Assembly: GCA_964016885.1 (NCBI GenBank) | Contig: OZ024744.1 | Span: 30,082,449-30,146,448, forward strand | DNA from: Eledone cirrhosa | Lineage: Eukaryota > Mollusca > Cephalopoda > Octopoda > Eledonidae | DNA: 64,000 nt | Reading direction: 5' to 3' | Part shown: piece after piece, positions 44,541 to 58,009 of the stretch | How positions within the stretch are numbered: position 1 is the first letter of the stretch | Layout: each line of letters opens with the position of its first letter | Made by a program: the position numbers and the translations under genes | The notes under the pieces: model-generated | Seen by the model: the letters and a program-made list of their open reading frames with translations, nothing else | The model's database searches: none | What the model was told of the DNA's origin: nothing

Positions 44541-47500
44541 ATGTAAATAGGACAGTCACACCTACATCTGACTATAGATACACCTAGAACACAAAGTAAT
44601 CACTGTGTGTCCCTCTATGTAAATAGGACAGTCACACCTACATCTGACCATAGATACACCTAGAACACAAAGTAATCACTGTATGTCCCTCTAGGTAAAT
44701 AGGACAGTCACACCTACATCTAACTATAGATACACCTAGAACACAAAGTAATCACTGTGTGTCCCTCTATGTAAATAGGACAGTCACATCTACATCTGAC
44801 CATAGATACACCTAGAACACGAAGTAATCACTGTATGTCCCTCTAGGTAAATAGGACAGTCTCACCTACATCTGACTATTAGATACACCTAGAACACAAA
44901 GTAATCACTATATGTCCCTCTATGTAAATAGGACAGTCACACCTCTATCTGACCATGGATACACCTAGCACACAAAGTAATCACTGTATCTCGCTCTATG
45001 TAAATAGTACAGTCACACCTACATCTGACTATAGATACACCTAGAACACAAAGTAATTACTGTATGTCCCTCTATGTAAATAGTACAGTCACACCTACAT
45101 CTGACTATAGATACACCTAGAACACAAAGTAATCACTGTATGTCCCTCTATGTAAATAGGACAGTCACACCTACATCTGACTATAGATACACCTAGAACA
45201 CAAAGTAATCACTGTGTGTCCCTCTATGTAAATAGGACAGTCACACCTACATCTGACCATAGATACACCTAGAACACAAAGTAATCACTGTATGTCCCTC
45301 TATGTAAATAGGACAGTCACACCTATATCTGACCATGGATACACCTAGAACACAAAGTAATCACTGTATGTCCCTATATGTAAATAGGACAGTTACACCA
45401 ACATCTGACCATATATACACCTAGAACATAAAGTACTCACTGTATGTCCCTCTATGTAAATATGACAGTCACACCTACATCTGACTATAGATACACCTAG
45501 AACACAAAGTAATCATTGTATGTCCCTCTATGTAAATAGTACAGTCACACCTTCATCTGACTATAGATACACCTAGAACACAAAGTAATCACTGTACGTC
45601 CCTCTGTGTAAATAGGACAGTCACACCTACATCTGACCATAGATACACCTAGAACACAAAGTAATCACTGTATGTCCCTAAGTGTAAATAGGACAGTCAC
45701 ACCTACATCTGACCATAGATACACCTAGAACACAAAGTAATCACTGTATGTCCCTCTATGTAAATAGGACAGTCACACCTATATCTGACCATGGATACAC
45801 CTAGAACACAAAGTAATCACTGTATCTCCCTCTATGTAACTAGTACAGTCACACCTACATCTGACTATAGATACACCTAGAACACAAACTAATCACTGTA
45901 TGTCCCTCTATGTAAATAGTACAGTCACACCTACATCTGACTATAGATACACCTAGAACACAAAGTAATCATTGTATGTCCCTCTATGTAAATAGTACAG
46001 TCACACCTTCATCTGACTATAGATACACCTAGAACACAAAGTAATCACTGTACGTCCCTCTGTGTAAATAGGACAGTCACACCTACATCTGACCATAGAT
46101 ACACCTAGAACACAAAGTAATCAATGTATGTCCCTCTATGTAAATAGGACAGTCACACCTACATCTGACTATAGATACACATAGAACACAAAGTAATCAA
46201 TGTATGTCCCTCTATGTAAATAGGACAGTCACACCTACATCTGACTATAGATACACCTAGAACACAATGTAATCACTGTGTGTCCCTCTATGTAAATAGG
46301 ACAGTCACACCTACATCTGACCATAGATACACCTAGAACACAAAGTACTCACTGTATGTCCCTCTATGTAAATATAACAGTCACACCTACATCTGACCAT
46401 AGATACACATAGAACACAAAGTACTCAATGTATGTCCCTCTATGTAAATAGGACAGTCACACCTACATCTGACCATAGATACACCTAGAACACAAAGTAA
46501 TCACTGTATGTCCCTCTATGTAAATAGTACAGTCACACCTACATCTGACTATAGATACACCTAGAACACAAAGTAATCACTGTATGTCCCTCTATGTAAA
46601 TAGTACAGTCACACCTACATCTGACTATAGATACACCTAGAACACAAAGTAATCACTGTATGTCCCTCTATGTAAATAGTACAGTCACACCTACATCTGA
46701 CTATAGATACACCTAGAACACAAAGTAATCACTGTACGTCCCTGTATGTAAATAGGACAGTCACACCTACATCTGACCATAGATACACCTAGAACAGAAA
46801 GTAATCAATGTATGTCCCTCTATGTAAATAGTACAATCACACCTACATCTGACTATAGATACACCTAGAGCACAAAGTAATCACTGTATGTCCCTCTATG
46901 TAAATAGTACAGTCACAACTACATCTGACTATAGATACACCTAGAACACAAAGTAATCACTGTATGTCCCTATATGTAAATAGGACAGTTACACCCACAT
47001 CTGACCATATATACACCTAGAACATAAAGTACTCACTGTATGTCCCTCTATGTAAATATGACAGTCACACCTACATCTGACCATAGATACACATAGAACA
47101 CAAAGTAATCAATCTATGTCCCTCTATGTAAATAGGACAGTCACACCTACATCTGACCATAGATACACCTAGAACACAAAGTAATCACTGTATGTCCCTA
47201 AGTGTAAATAGGACAGTCACACCTACATCTGACCATAGATACACCTAGAACACAAAGTAATCACTGTATGTCCCTCTATGTAAATAGGACAGTCACACCT
47301 ATATCTGACCATGGATACACCTAGAACACAAAGTAATCACTGTATCTCCCTCTATGTAAATAGTACAGTCACACCTACATCTGACTATAGATACACCTAG
47401 AACACAAAGTAATCACTGTATGTCCCTCTATGTAAATAGTACAGTCACACCTACATCTGATTATAGATACACCTAGAACACAAAGTAATCACTGTATGTC

Positions 47501-48819
47501 CCTCTATGTAAATAGTACAGTCACACCTTCATCTGACTATAGATACACCTAGAACACAAAGTAATCACTGTACGTCCCTCTATGTAAATAGGACAGTCAC
47601 ACCTACATCTGACTATAGATACTCCTAGAACACAAAGTAATCACTGTATGTCCCTCTATGTAAATAGGACAGTCACACCTACATCTGACTATAGATACAC
47701 CTAGAACACAAAGTAATCACTGTGTGTCCCTCTATGTAAATAGGACAGTCACACCTACATCTGACCATAGATACACCTAGAACACAAAGTAATCACTGTA
47801 TGTCCCTATATGTAAATAGGACAGTTACACCCACATCTGACCATATATACACCTAGAACATAAAGTACTCACTGTATGTCCCTCTATGTAAATATGACAG
47901 TCACACCTACATCTGACCATAGATACACCTAGAACACAAAGTAATCACTGTATGTCCCTAAGTGTAAATAGGACAGTCACACCTACATCTGACCATAGAT
48001 ACACCTAGAACACAAAGTAATCACTGTATGTCCCTCTATGTAAATAGGACAGTCACACCTATATCTGACCATGGATACACCTAGAACACAAAGTAATCAC
48101 TGTATCTCCCTCTATGTAAATAGTACAGTCACACCTATATCTGACCATGGATACACCTAGCACACAAAGTAATCACTGTATCTCCCTCTATGTAAATAGT
48201 ACAGTCACACCTACATCTGACTATAGATACACCTAGAACACAAAGTAATCACTGTATGTCCCTCTATGTAAATAGTACAGTCACACCTACATCTGACTAT
48301 AGATACACCTAGAACACAAAGTAATCACTGTATGTCCCTCTATGTAAATAGGACAGTCACACCTACATCTGACTATAGATACACCTAGAACACAAAGTAA
48401 TCACTGTGTGTCCCTCTATGTAAATAGGACAGTCACACCTACATCTGACCATAGATACACCTAGAACACAAAGTAATCACTGTATGTCCCTCTATGTAAA
48501 TAGGACAGTCACACCTATATCTGACCATGGATACACCTAGAACACAAAGTAATCACTGTATGTCCCTATATGTAAATAGGACAGTTACACCCACATCTGA
48601 CCATATATACACCTAGAACATAAAGTACTCACTGTATGTCCCTCTATGTAAATATGACAGTCACACCTACATCTGACCATAGATACACATAGAACACAAA
48701 GTAATCAATGTATGTCCCTCTATGTAAATAGGACAGTCACACCTACATCTGACTATAGATACACCTAGAACACAAAGTAATCACTGTATGTCCCTAAGTG
48801 TAAATAGGACAGTCACACC

Positions 48820-49610
48820 TACATCTGACCATAGATACACCTAGAACACAAAGTAATCACTGTATGTCCCTCTATGTAAATAGGACAGTCACACCTATAT
48901 CTGACCATGGATACACCTAGAACACAAAGTAATCACTGTATCTCCCTCTATGTAACTAGTACAGTCACACCTACATCTGACTATAGATACACCTAGAACA
49001 CAAACTAATCACTGTATGTCCCTCTATGTAAATAGTACAGTCACACCTACATCTGACTATAGATACACCTAGAACACAAAGTAATCATTGTATGTCCCTC
49101 TATGTAAATAGTACAGTCACACCTTCATCTGACTATAGATACACCTAGAACACAAAGTAATCACTGTACGTCCCTCTGTGTAAATAGGACAGTCACACCT
49201 ACATCTGACCATAGATACACCTAGAACACAAAGTAATCACTGTATGTCCCTCTATGTAAATAGGACAGTCACACCTATATCTGACCATGGATACACCTAG
49301 AACACAAAGTAATCACTGTATCTCCCTCTATGTAACTAGTACAGTCACACCTACATCTGACTATAGATACACCTAGAACACAAACTAATCACTGTATGTC
49401 CCTCTATGTAAATAGTACAGTCACAGCTACATCTGACTATAGATACACCTAGAACACAAAGTAATCATTGTATGTCCCTCTATGTAAATAGTACAGTCAC
49501 ACCTTCATCTGACTATAGATACACCTAGAACACAAAGTAATCACTGTACGTCCCTCTGTGTAAATAGGACAGTCACACCTACATCTGACCATGGATACAC
49601 CTAGAACACA
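48820..49610 (+). repeat. Local 5-monomer (380-bp) tandem duplication
   Basis: The five-monomer run containing cctatatctgaccatgg, tgtaactagtacag, acacaaactaatc and caccttcatctgac is repeated 380 bp = 5 x 76 later, with ctagtacag at 48956 and 49336. The second copy differs by cacagctac near 49426. This is the shortest clean duplication I could see in the array and looks like a single unequal-exchange event. Confidence 0.8.
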
Positions 49611-52600
49611 AAGTAATCAATGTATGTCCCTCTATGTAAATAGGACAGTCACACCTACATCTGACTATAGATACACATAGAACACAAAGTAATCAATGTA
49701 TGTCCCTCTATGTAAATAGGACAGTCACACCTACATCTGACTATAGATACACGTAGAACACAATGTAATCACTGTGTGTCCCTCTATGTAAATAGGACAG
49801 TCACACCTACATCTGACCATAGATACACCTAGAACACAAAGTACTCACTGTATGTCCCTCTATGTAAATATAACAGTCACACCTACATCTGACCATAGAT
49901 ACACATAGAACACAAAGTACTCAATGTATGTCCCTCTATGTAAATAGGACAGTCACACCTACATCTGACCATAGATACACCTAGAACACAAAGTAATCAC
50001 TGTATGTCCCTAAGTGTAAATAGGACAGTCACACCTACATCTGACCATAGATACACCTAGAACACAAAGTAATCACTGTATGTCCCTCTATGTAAATAGT
50101 ACAGTCACACCTACATGTGACTATAGATACACCTAGAACACAAAGTAATCACTGTACGTCCCTGTATGTAAATAGGACAGTCACACCTACATCTGACCAT
50201 AGATACACCTAGAACAGAAAGTAATCAATGTATGTCCCTCTATGTAAATAGTACAATCACACCTACATCTGACTATAGATACACCTAGAGCACAAAGTAA
50301 TCACTGTATGTCCCTCTATGTAAATAGTACAGTCACAACTACATCTGACTATAGATACACCTAGAACACAAAGTAATCAATGTATGTCCCTATATGTAAA
50401 TAGGACAGTTACACCCACATCTGACCATATATACACCTAGAACATAAAGTACTCACTGTATGTCCCTCTATGTAAATATGACAGTCACACCTACATCTGA
50501 CCATAGATACACATAGAACACAAAGTAATCAATGTATGTCCCTCTATGTAAATAGGACAGTCACACCTACATTTGACCATAGATACACCTAGAACACAAA
50601 GTAATCACTGTATGTCCCTAAGTGTAAATAGGACAGTCACACCTACATCTGACCATAGATACACCTAGAACACAAAGTAATCACTGTATGTCCCTCTATG
50701 TAAATAGGAGAGTCACACCTATATCTGACCATGGATACACCTAGAACACAAAGTAATCACTGTATCTCCCTCTATGTAAATAGTACAGTCACACCTACAT
50801 CTGACTATAGATACACCTAGAACACAAAGTAATCACTGTATGTCCCTCTATGTAAATAGTACAGTCACAACTACATCTGACTATAGATACACCTAGAACA
50901 CAAAGTAATCACTGTATGTCCCTCTATGTAAATAGTACAGTCACACCTTCATCTGACTATAGATACACCTAGAACACAAAGTAATCACTCTACGTCCCTC
51001 TATGTAAATAGGACAGTCACACCTACATCTGACCATAGATACACCTAGAACACAAAGTAATCAATGTATGTCCCTCTATGTAAATAGGACAGTCACACCT
51101 ACATCTGACTATAGATACACATAGAACACAAAGTAATCAATGTATGTCCCTCTATGTAAATAGGACAGTCACACCTATATCTGACTATAGATACACCTAG
51201 AACACAAAGTAATCACTGTGTGTCCCTCTATGTAAATAGTACAGTCACACCTACATCTGACTATAGATACACCTAGAACACAAAGTAATCACTGTATGTC
51301 CCTCTATGTAAATAGTACAGTCACACCTTCATCTGACTATAGATACACCTAGAACACAAAGTAATCACTGCACGTCCCTCTATGTAAATAGGACAGTCAC
51401 ACCTACATCTGACCATAGATACACCTAGAACACAAAGTAATCACTGTATGTCCCTCTATGTAAATAGGACAGTCACACTTACATCTGAATATATATACAC
51501 CTAGAACACAAAGTAATCACTGTATGTCCCTAAGTTTCAATAGGACAGTCACACCTACATCTGACTATAGATACACATAGAACACAAAGTAATCACTGTA
51601 TTTCCCTCCATGTAAATAGGACAGTCACATCTACATCTGACCATAGATACACCTAGAACACGAAGTAATCACTGTATGTACTTCTAGGTAAATAGGACAG
51701 TCTCACCTACATCTGACTATTAGATACACCTAGAACACAAAGTAATCAATGTATGTCCCTCTATGTAAATAGGACAGTCACACCTACATCTGACTATAGA
51801 TACACCTAGAGCACAAAGTAATCACTGTATGTCCCTCTATGTAAATAGGACAGTCACACCTACATCTGACTATAGATACACCTAGAACACAAAGTAATCA
51901 CTGTATGTCCCTCTATGTAAATAGGACAGTCACACCTACATCTGACCATAGATACACCTAGAACACAAAGTAATCACTGTATGTCCCTAAGTGTAAATAG
52001 GACAGTCACACCTACATCTGACCATAGATACACCTAGAACACAAAGTAATCACTGTATGTCCCTCTATGTAAATAGGACAGTCACACCTATATCTGACCA
52101 TGGATACACCTAGAACACAAAGTAATCACTGTATCTCCCTGTATGTAAATGGAACAGTCACAACAACATCTGACTATAGATACACCTAGAACACAAAGTA
52201 ATCACTGTATGTCCCTCTATGTAAATAGGACAGTCACACCTACATCTGACTATAGATACACCTAGAACACAAAGTACTCACTGTATGTCCCTCTATGTAC
52301 ATAGGACAGTCACTCCTACATCTGATTATAGATACACCTAGAACACAAAGTAATCACTGTATGTCCCTCTATGTTAAATAGTACAGTCACTCCTACATCT
52401 GACCATAGATACACCTCGAATACAAAGTAATCACTGTATGTGCCTCTATGTAAATAGGACAGTCACACCTACATCTGACTATAGATACACCTAGAGCACA
52501 AAGTAATCACTGTATGTCCCTCTATGTAAATAGGACAGTCACACCTACATCTGACTATAGATACACCTAGAACACAAAATAATCACTGTATGTCCCTCTA

Positions 52601-53009
52601 TGTAATTAGGACAGTCACACCTACATCTGACTATAGATACAGCTAGAAGACAAAGTAATCACTGTATGTCCCTCTATGTAAACAGGACAGTCACACCTAC
52701 ATCTGACTATAGATACACCTAGAACACAAAGTAATCACTCTATATCCCTCTAGGTAAATAGGACAGTCTCACCTACATCTGACTATTAGATACACGTAGA
52801 ACACAAAGTAATCAATGTATGTCCCTCTATGTAAATAGGACAGTCACACCTACATCTGACTATAGATACACCTAGAACACAAAGTAATCACTGTATGTTC
52901 CTCTATGTAAATAGGAAAGTCACACCTACATCTGACTATAGATACACCTAGAACTCAAAGTAATCAATGTATGTTCCTCTATGTAAATAGGACAGTCACA
53001 CCTACATCT

Positions 53010-56000
53010 GACTATAGATACACGTAGAATACAAAGTAATCACTCTATGTCCCTGTATGTAAATAGGACAGTTACACTTACATCTGACCATAGATACACC
53101 AAGAACACAAAATAATCACTGTATGTCCCTGTATGTTAATGGAACAGTCACACCAACATCTGACTATAGATACACCTAGAACACAAAGTAATCACTGTAT
53201 GTCCCTCTATGTAAATAGGACAGTCACACCTACATCTGACTATAGATACACCTAGAACACAAAGTAATCACTGTGTGTCCCTCTATGTAAATAGGACAGT
53301 CACACCTACATCTGACCATAGATACACCTAGAACACAAAGTAATCACTGTATGTCCCTATCTGTAAATAGGACAGTTACACCCACATCTGACCATATATA
53401 CACCTAGAACACAAAGTACTAACTGTATCTCCCTCTATGTAAATATGACAGTCACACCTACATCTGATCATAGATACACATAGAACACAAAGTAATCACT
53501 GTATGTCCCTCTATGTAAATAGGACAGTCACACCTATATCTGACCATGGATACACCTAGAACACAAAGTAATCACTGTATCTCCCTGTATGTAAATGGAA
53601 CAGTCACACCTACATCTGACCATAGATACACCTAGAACACAAAGTAATCACTGTGTGTCCCTCTATGTAAATAGTACAGTCACACCTACATCTGACTATA
53701 GATACACCTAGAACACAAAGTAATCACTGTATGTCCCTCTATGTAAATAGTACAGTCACACCTTCATCTGACTATAGATACACCTAGAACACAAAGTAAT
53801 CACTGTACGTCCCTCTATGTAAATAGGACAGTCACACCTACATCTGACCATAGATACACCTAGAACACAAAGTAATCAATGTATGTCCCTCTATGTAAGT
53901 AGGACAGTCACACCTACATCTGACTATAGATACACATAGAACACAAAGTAATCAATGTATGTCCCTCTATGTAAATAGGACAGTCACACCTACATCTGAC
54001 TATAGATACACCTAGAACACAAAGTAATCACTGTGTGTCCCTCTATGTAAATAGGACAGTCACACCTACATCTGACCATAGATACACCTAGAACACAAAG
54101 TAATCACTGTATGTCCCTATATGTAAATAGCACAGTCACACACACATCTGACCATATATACACCTAGAACACAAAGTACTCACTGTATGTCCCTCTATGT
54201 AAATATGACAGTCACACCTACATCTGACCATAGATACACATAGAACACAAAGTACTCAATGTATGTCCCTCTATGTAAATAGGACAGTCACACCTACATC
54301 TGACCATAGATACACCTAGAACACAAAGTAATCACTGTATGTCCCTAACTGTAAATAGGACAGTCACACCTACATCTGACCATAGATACACCTAGAACAC
54401 AAAGTAATCACTGTATGTCCCTCTATGTAAATAGTACAGTCACACCTACATCTGACTATAGATACACCTAGAACACAAAGTAATCACTGTATGTCCCTCT
54501 ATGTAAATAGTACAGTCACACCTACATCTGACTATAGATACACCTAGAACACAAAGTAATCACTGTATGTCCCTCTATGTAAATAGTACAGTCACACCTA
54601 CATCTGACTATAGATACACCTAGAACACAAAGTAATCACTGTACGTCCCTCTATGTAAATAGGACAGTCACACCTACATCTGACCATAGATACACCTAGA
54701 ACAGAAAGTAATCAATGTATGTCCCTCTATGTAAATAGGACAGTCACACCTACATCTGACTATAGATACACATAGAACACAAAGTAATCAATGTATGTCC
54801 CTCTATGTAAATAGGACAGTCACTCCTACATCTGATTATAGATACACCTAGAACACAAAGTAATCACTGTATGTCCCTCTATGTTAAATAGTACAGTCAC
54901 TCCTACATCTGACCATAGATACACCTCGAATACAAAGTAATCACTGTATGTGCCTCTATGTAAATAGGACAGTCACACCTACATCTGACTATAGATACAC
55001 CTAGAACACAAAGTAATCACTGTATGTCCATCTATGTAAATAGGACAGTCACACCTACATCTGACCATAGATACACCTAGAACACAAAGTAATCACTGTC
55101 TGTCCCTCTATGTAAATAGGACAGTCACACCTACATCTGACTATAGATACACCTAGAACACAAAATAATCACTGTATGTCCCTCTATGTAATTAGGTCAG
55201 TCACACCTACATCTGACTATAGATACAGCTAGAACACAAAGTAATCACTGTATGTCCCTCTATGTAAACAGGACAGTCACACCTACATCTGACTATAGAT
55301 ACACCTAGAACACAAAGTAATCACTGTATGTCCCTCTATGTAAACAGGACAGTCACACCTACATCTGACTATAGATACACGTAGAATACAAAGTAATCAC
55401 TCTATGTCCCTGTATGTAAATAGGACAGTTACACTTACATCTGACCATAGATACACCAAGAACACAAAGTAATCACTGTATGTCCCTGTATGTTAATGGA
55501 ACAGTCACACCAACATCTGACTATAGATACACCTAGAACACAAAGTAATCACTGTATGTCCCTCTATGTAAATAGGACAGTCACACCTACATCTGACTAT
55601 AGATACACCTAGAACACAAAGTAATCACTGTGTGTCCCTCTATGTAAATAGGACAGTCACACCTACATCTGACCATAGATACACCTAGAACACAAAGTAA
55701 TCACTGTATGTCCCTATCTGTAAATAGGACAGTTACACCCACATCTGACCATATATACACCTAGAACACAAAGTACTAACTGTATGTCCCTCTATGTAAA
55801 TATGACAGTCACACCTACATCTGATCATAGATACACATAGAACACAAAGTAATCACTGTATGTCCCTCTATGTAAATAGGACAGTCACACCTATATCTGA
55901 CCATGGATACACCTAGAACACAAAGTAATCACTGTATCTCCCTGTATGTAAATGGAACAGTCACACCTACATCTGACCATAGATACACCTAGAACACAAA

Positions 56001-57545
56001 GTAATCACTGTGTGTCCCTCTATGTAAATAGTACAGTCACACCTACATCTGACTATAGATACACCTAGAACACAAAGTAATCACTGTATGTCCCTCTATG
56101 TAAATAGTACAGTCACACCTTCATCTGACTATAGATACACCTAGAACACAAAGTAATCACTGTACGTCCCTCTATGTAAATAGGACAGTCACACCTACAT
56201 CTGACCATAGATACACCTAGAACACAAAGTAATCAATGTATGTCCCTCTATGTAAATAGGACAGTCACACCTACATCTGACTATAGATACACATAGAACA
56301 CAAAGTAATCAATGTATGTCCCTCTATGTAAATAGGACAGTCACACCTACATCTGACTATAGATACACCTAGAACACAAAGTAATCACTGTGTGTCCCTC
56401 TATGTAAATAGGACAGTCACACCTACATCTGACCATAGATACACCTAGAACACAAAGTAATCACTGTATGTCCCTATATGTAAATAGCACAGTCACACAC
56501 ACATCTGACCATATATACACCTAGAACACAAAGTACTCACTGTATGTCCCTCTATGTAAATATGACAGTCACACCTACATCTGACCATAGATACACATAG
56601 AACACAAAGTACTCAATGTATGTCCCTCTATGTAAATAGGACAGTCACACCTACATCTGACCATAGATACACCTAGAACACAAAGTAATCACTGTATGTC
56701 CCTAACTGTAAATAGGACAGTCACACCTACATCTGACCATAGATACACCTAGAACACAAAGTAATCACTGTATGTCCCTCTATGTAAATAGTACAGTCAC
56801 ACCTACATCTGACTATAGATACACCTAGAACACAAAGTAATCACTGTACGTCCCTCTATGTAAATAGGACAGTCACACCTACATCTGACCATAGATACAC
56901 CTAGAACAGAAAGTAATCAATGTATGTCCCTCTATGTAAATAGGACAGTCACACCTACATCTGACTATAGATACACATAGAACACAAAGTAATCAATGTA
57001 TGCCCCTCTATGTAAATAGGACAGTCACTCCTACATCTGATTATAGATACACCTAGAACACAAAGTAATCACTGTATGTCCCTCTATGTTAAATAGTACA
57101 GTCACTCCTACATCTGACCATAGATACACCTCGAATACAAAGTAATCACTGTATGTGCCTCTATGTAAATAGGACAGTCACACCTACATCTGACTATAGA
57201 TACACCTAGAACACAAAGTAATCACTGTATGTCCATCTATGTAAATAGGACAGTCACACCTACATCTGACCATAGATACACCTAGAACACAAAGTAATCA
57301 CTGTCTGTCCCTCTATGTAAATAGGACAGTCACACCTACATCTGACTATAGATACACCTAGAACACAAAATAATCACTGTATGTCCCTCTATGTAATTAG
57401 GTCAGTCACACCTACATCTGACTATAGATACAGCTAGAACACAAAGTAATCACTGTATGTCCCTCTATGTAAACAGGACAGTCACACCTACATCTGACTA
57501 TAGATACACCTAGAACACAAAGTAATCACTGTATGTCCCTCTATG
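53010..57545 (+). repeat. Two tandem copies of a 31-monomer unit, second copy two monomers shorter
   Basis: Markers recur 2357 bp apart (31 x 76 + 1): ccctatctgtaaatagg (ctg at 53361 and 55718) and aaatagcacagtcacacac (unit start at 54121 and 56478). After about 54480 the offset drops to 2205 bp, for example atgttaaatag at 54881 and 57086. The difference is exactly 152 bp = two monomers lost from the right copy. The second copy runs almost to the array end. Confidence 0.85.
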
Positions 57546-57734
57546 TAAATAGGACAGTCACACCTACATCTGACCATAGATACACCTAGAACACAAAGTA
57601 ATCAATGTATGTCCCTCTATGTAAATAGGACAGTCACACCTACATCTGACTATAGATACACCTAGAACACAAAGTAATCACTGTATGTCCCTCTATGTAA
57701 ATAGGACAGTCACACCTACATCTGACCATAGATA

Positions 57735-57923
57735 AATATTGAGTTTTGTCATAAGTTAATCCCTACCTTGATTGAATCTTAACCATCTACCATGTCAGGG
57801 TATGTCATGTATCATTGTATTTTATCTGATGAGGACGTACTGTTGAACTTAACTCAGTACCTCTGAAACATGTATAATAAAATATAATTGATCACAAGAA
57901 TATCTATTTTGTTAATATTTTGA

Positions 57924-57927
<4 letters not shown>
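57735..57927. other. Unique flank immediately after the satellite
   Basis: The satellite stops after gaccatagata, and the next bases are unrelated (aatattgagttttgtc). This 190-bp A+T-rich stretch has no ORF. It holds the hammerhead-like fold described separately, including the conserved-looking strings ctgatga and gaaac. It may be a remnant of a retroelement terminus, since hammerhead motifs are known in flatworm Penelope-like and SINE-like elements. That origin is inference. Confidence 0.5.
57814..57888 (+). ncRNA. Candidate minimal type I hammerhead ribozyme
   Basis: Core boxes CTGATGA (57826-57832) and GAAA (57865-57868) are both present. Stem I pairs 57814-57825 with 57877-57888 over 12 bp with one G-U. 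Stem II pairs 57833-57840 with 57857-57864 (7 of 8 positions, including one G-U; C-C mismatch at 57836/57861) around a 16-nt loop. Between GAAA and stem I lie only 8 nt (57869-57876), ending T-A. This gives a one-base-pair stem III (A57868-T57875) and a predicted cleavage after A57876. Minimal hammerheads with very short stem III are established in Penelope-like elements. The weak points are the near-absent stem III, the mismatch in stem II and A+T-rich pairing in stem I. Activity is not shown by sequence. Confidence 0.45.
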
Positions 57928-57967
<40 letters not shown>

Positions 57968-58009
57968 AAGTATGTATGTATGTATACATACATACATATA
58001 TGTATATAG
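57928..58009. repeat. TA / TATG microsatellite with a perfect palindrome
   Basis: A (TA)n run occupies 57928-57959, followed by TG, TATG and CATA repeats to 58009. Within it, 57971-57984 (tatgtatgtatgta) is followed directly by its exact reverse complement at 57985-57998, a 28-bp perfect palindrome. There is no coding potential. The ORFs that can be drawn through it are low-complexity artefacts. Confidence 0.95.

Larger units (their letters stand above)
1..57734 (+). repeat. 76-bp tandem satellite array, about 760 copies
   Basis: Head-to-tail repeats fill this stretch without any insertion that I can see. The period is 76 bp: the motif gtaaatagg starts at 2, 78, 154 and so on. Landmarks within each monomer, in order, are taaataggacagtc, cacacctacatctga, tagatacacctagaacac, aaagtaatca and tatgtccctcta. 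Base composition is about 38% G+C by hand count of one monomer. Variation is concentrated at a few positions: gaCTat/gaCCat/gaCAat, the six bases after aatc (atttta, aatgta, actgta, aattta, acggta), tatg/tacg, and aggac/agtac. Indels are rare. Because 76 is not a multiple of three, every frame is read within three monomers, and no frame stays open for 60 codons. This is eukaryotic satellite DNA. Centromeric, sex-chromosome heterochromatic or subtelomeric location cannot be told from sequence alone. Confidence 0.98.
34031..57734 (+). repeat. Satellite subfamily block II (more heterogeneous monomers)
   Basis: From about 34030 the monomer set changes. New markers are cctaagtgtaaatagg, gaatacaaag with acgtaga, gactattagatac (+1 bp) with cagtctcacc, cacgaagtaatc, cctatatctgaccatgg, aaagtactcac and tatgttaaatag (+1 bp). 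A 2-bp loss (tcactgtgtccc) near 34037 marks the boundary. Variants typical of block I, such as tacgtaaatagg and tatgaaaatagg, are essentially absent. Positions 34030-40000 are the most mixed. From 40060 onward long duplicated blocks dominate again. Confidence 0.75.

Noticed and set aside
1..57734. CRISPR array
   Set aside because: The repeats are contiguous 76-bp near-copies with no unique spacers and no leader or cas genes, and the flanks are eukaryotic retrotransposon sequence.
1..57734. Repetitive protein-coding gene
   Set aside because: 76 is not divisible by three, every frame meets stops within three monomers, and no open frame of 60 codons exists on either strand.
1..57734. Hammerhead ribozyme in each satellite monomer (as in some flatworm satellites)
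   Set aside because: The tgtccctcta...taggac hairpin resembles a hammerhead stem II, but CTGATGA is not before it and GAAA is not after it on either strand.
1..57734. Telomeric or rDNA spacer repeats
   Set aside because: There is no TTAGGG-type motif and no rRNA sequence anywhere in the window.
57804..57868. Type III hammerhead using GTC at 57804-57806
   Set aside because: Stem III would need two G-U pairs and stem I pairs over only about three bases; the type I reading is much better.
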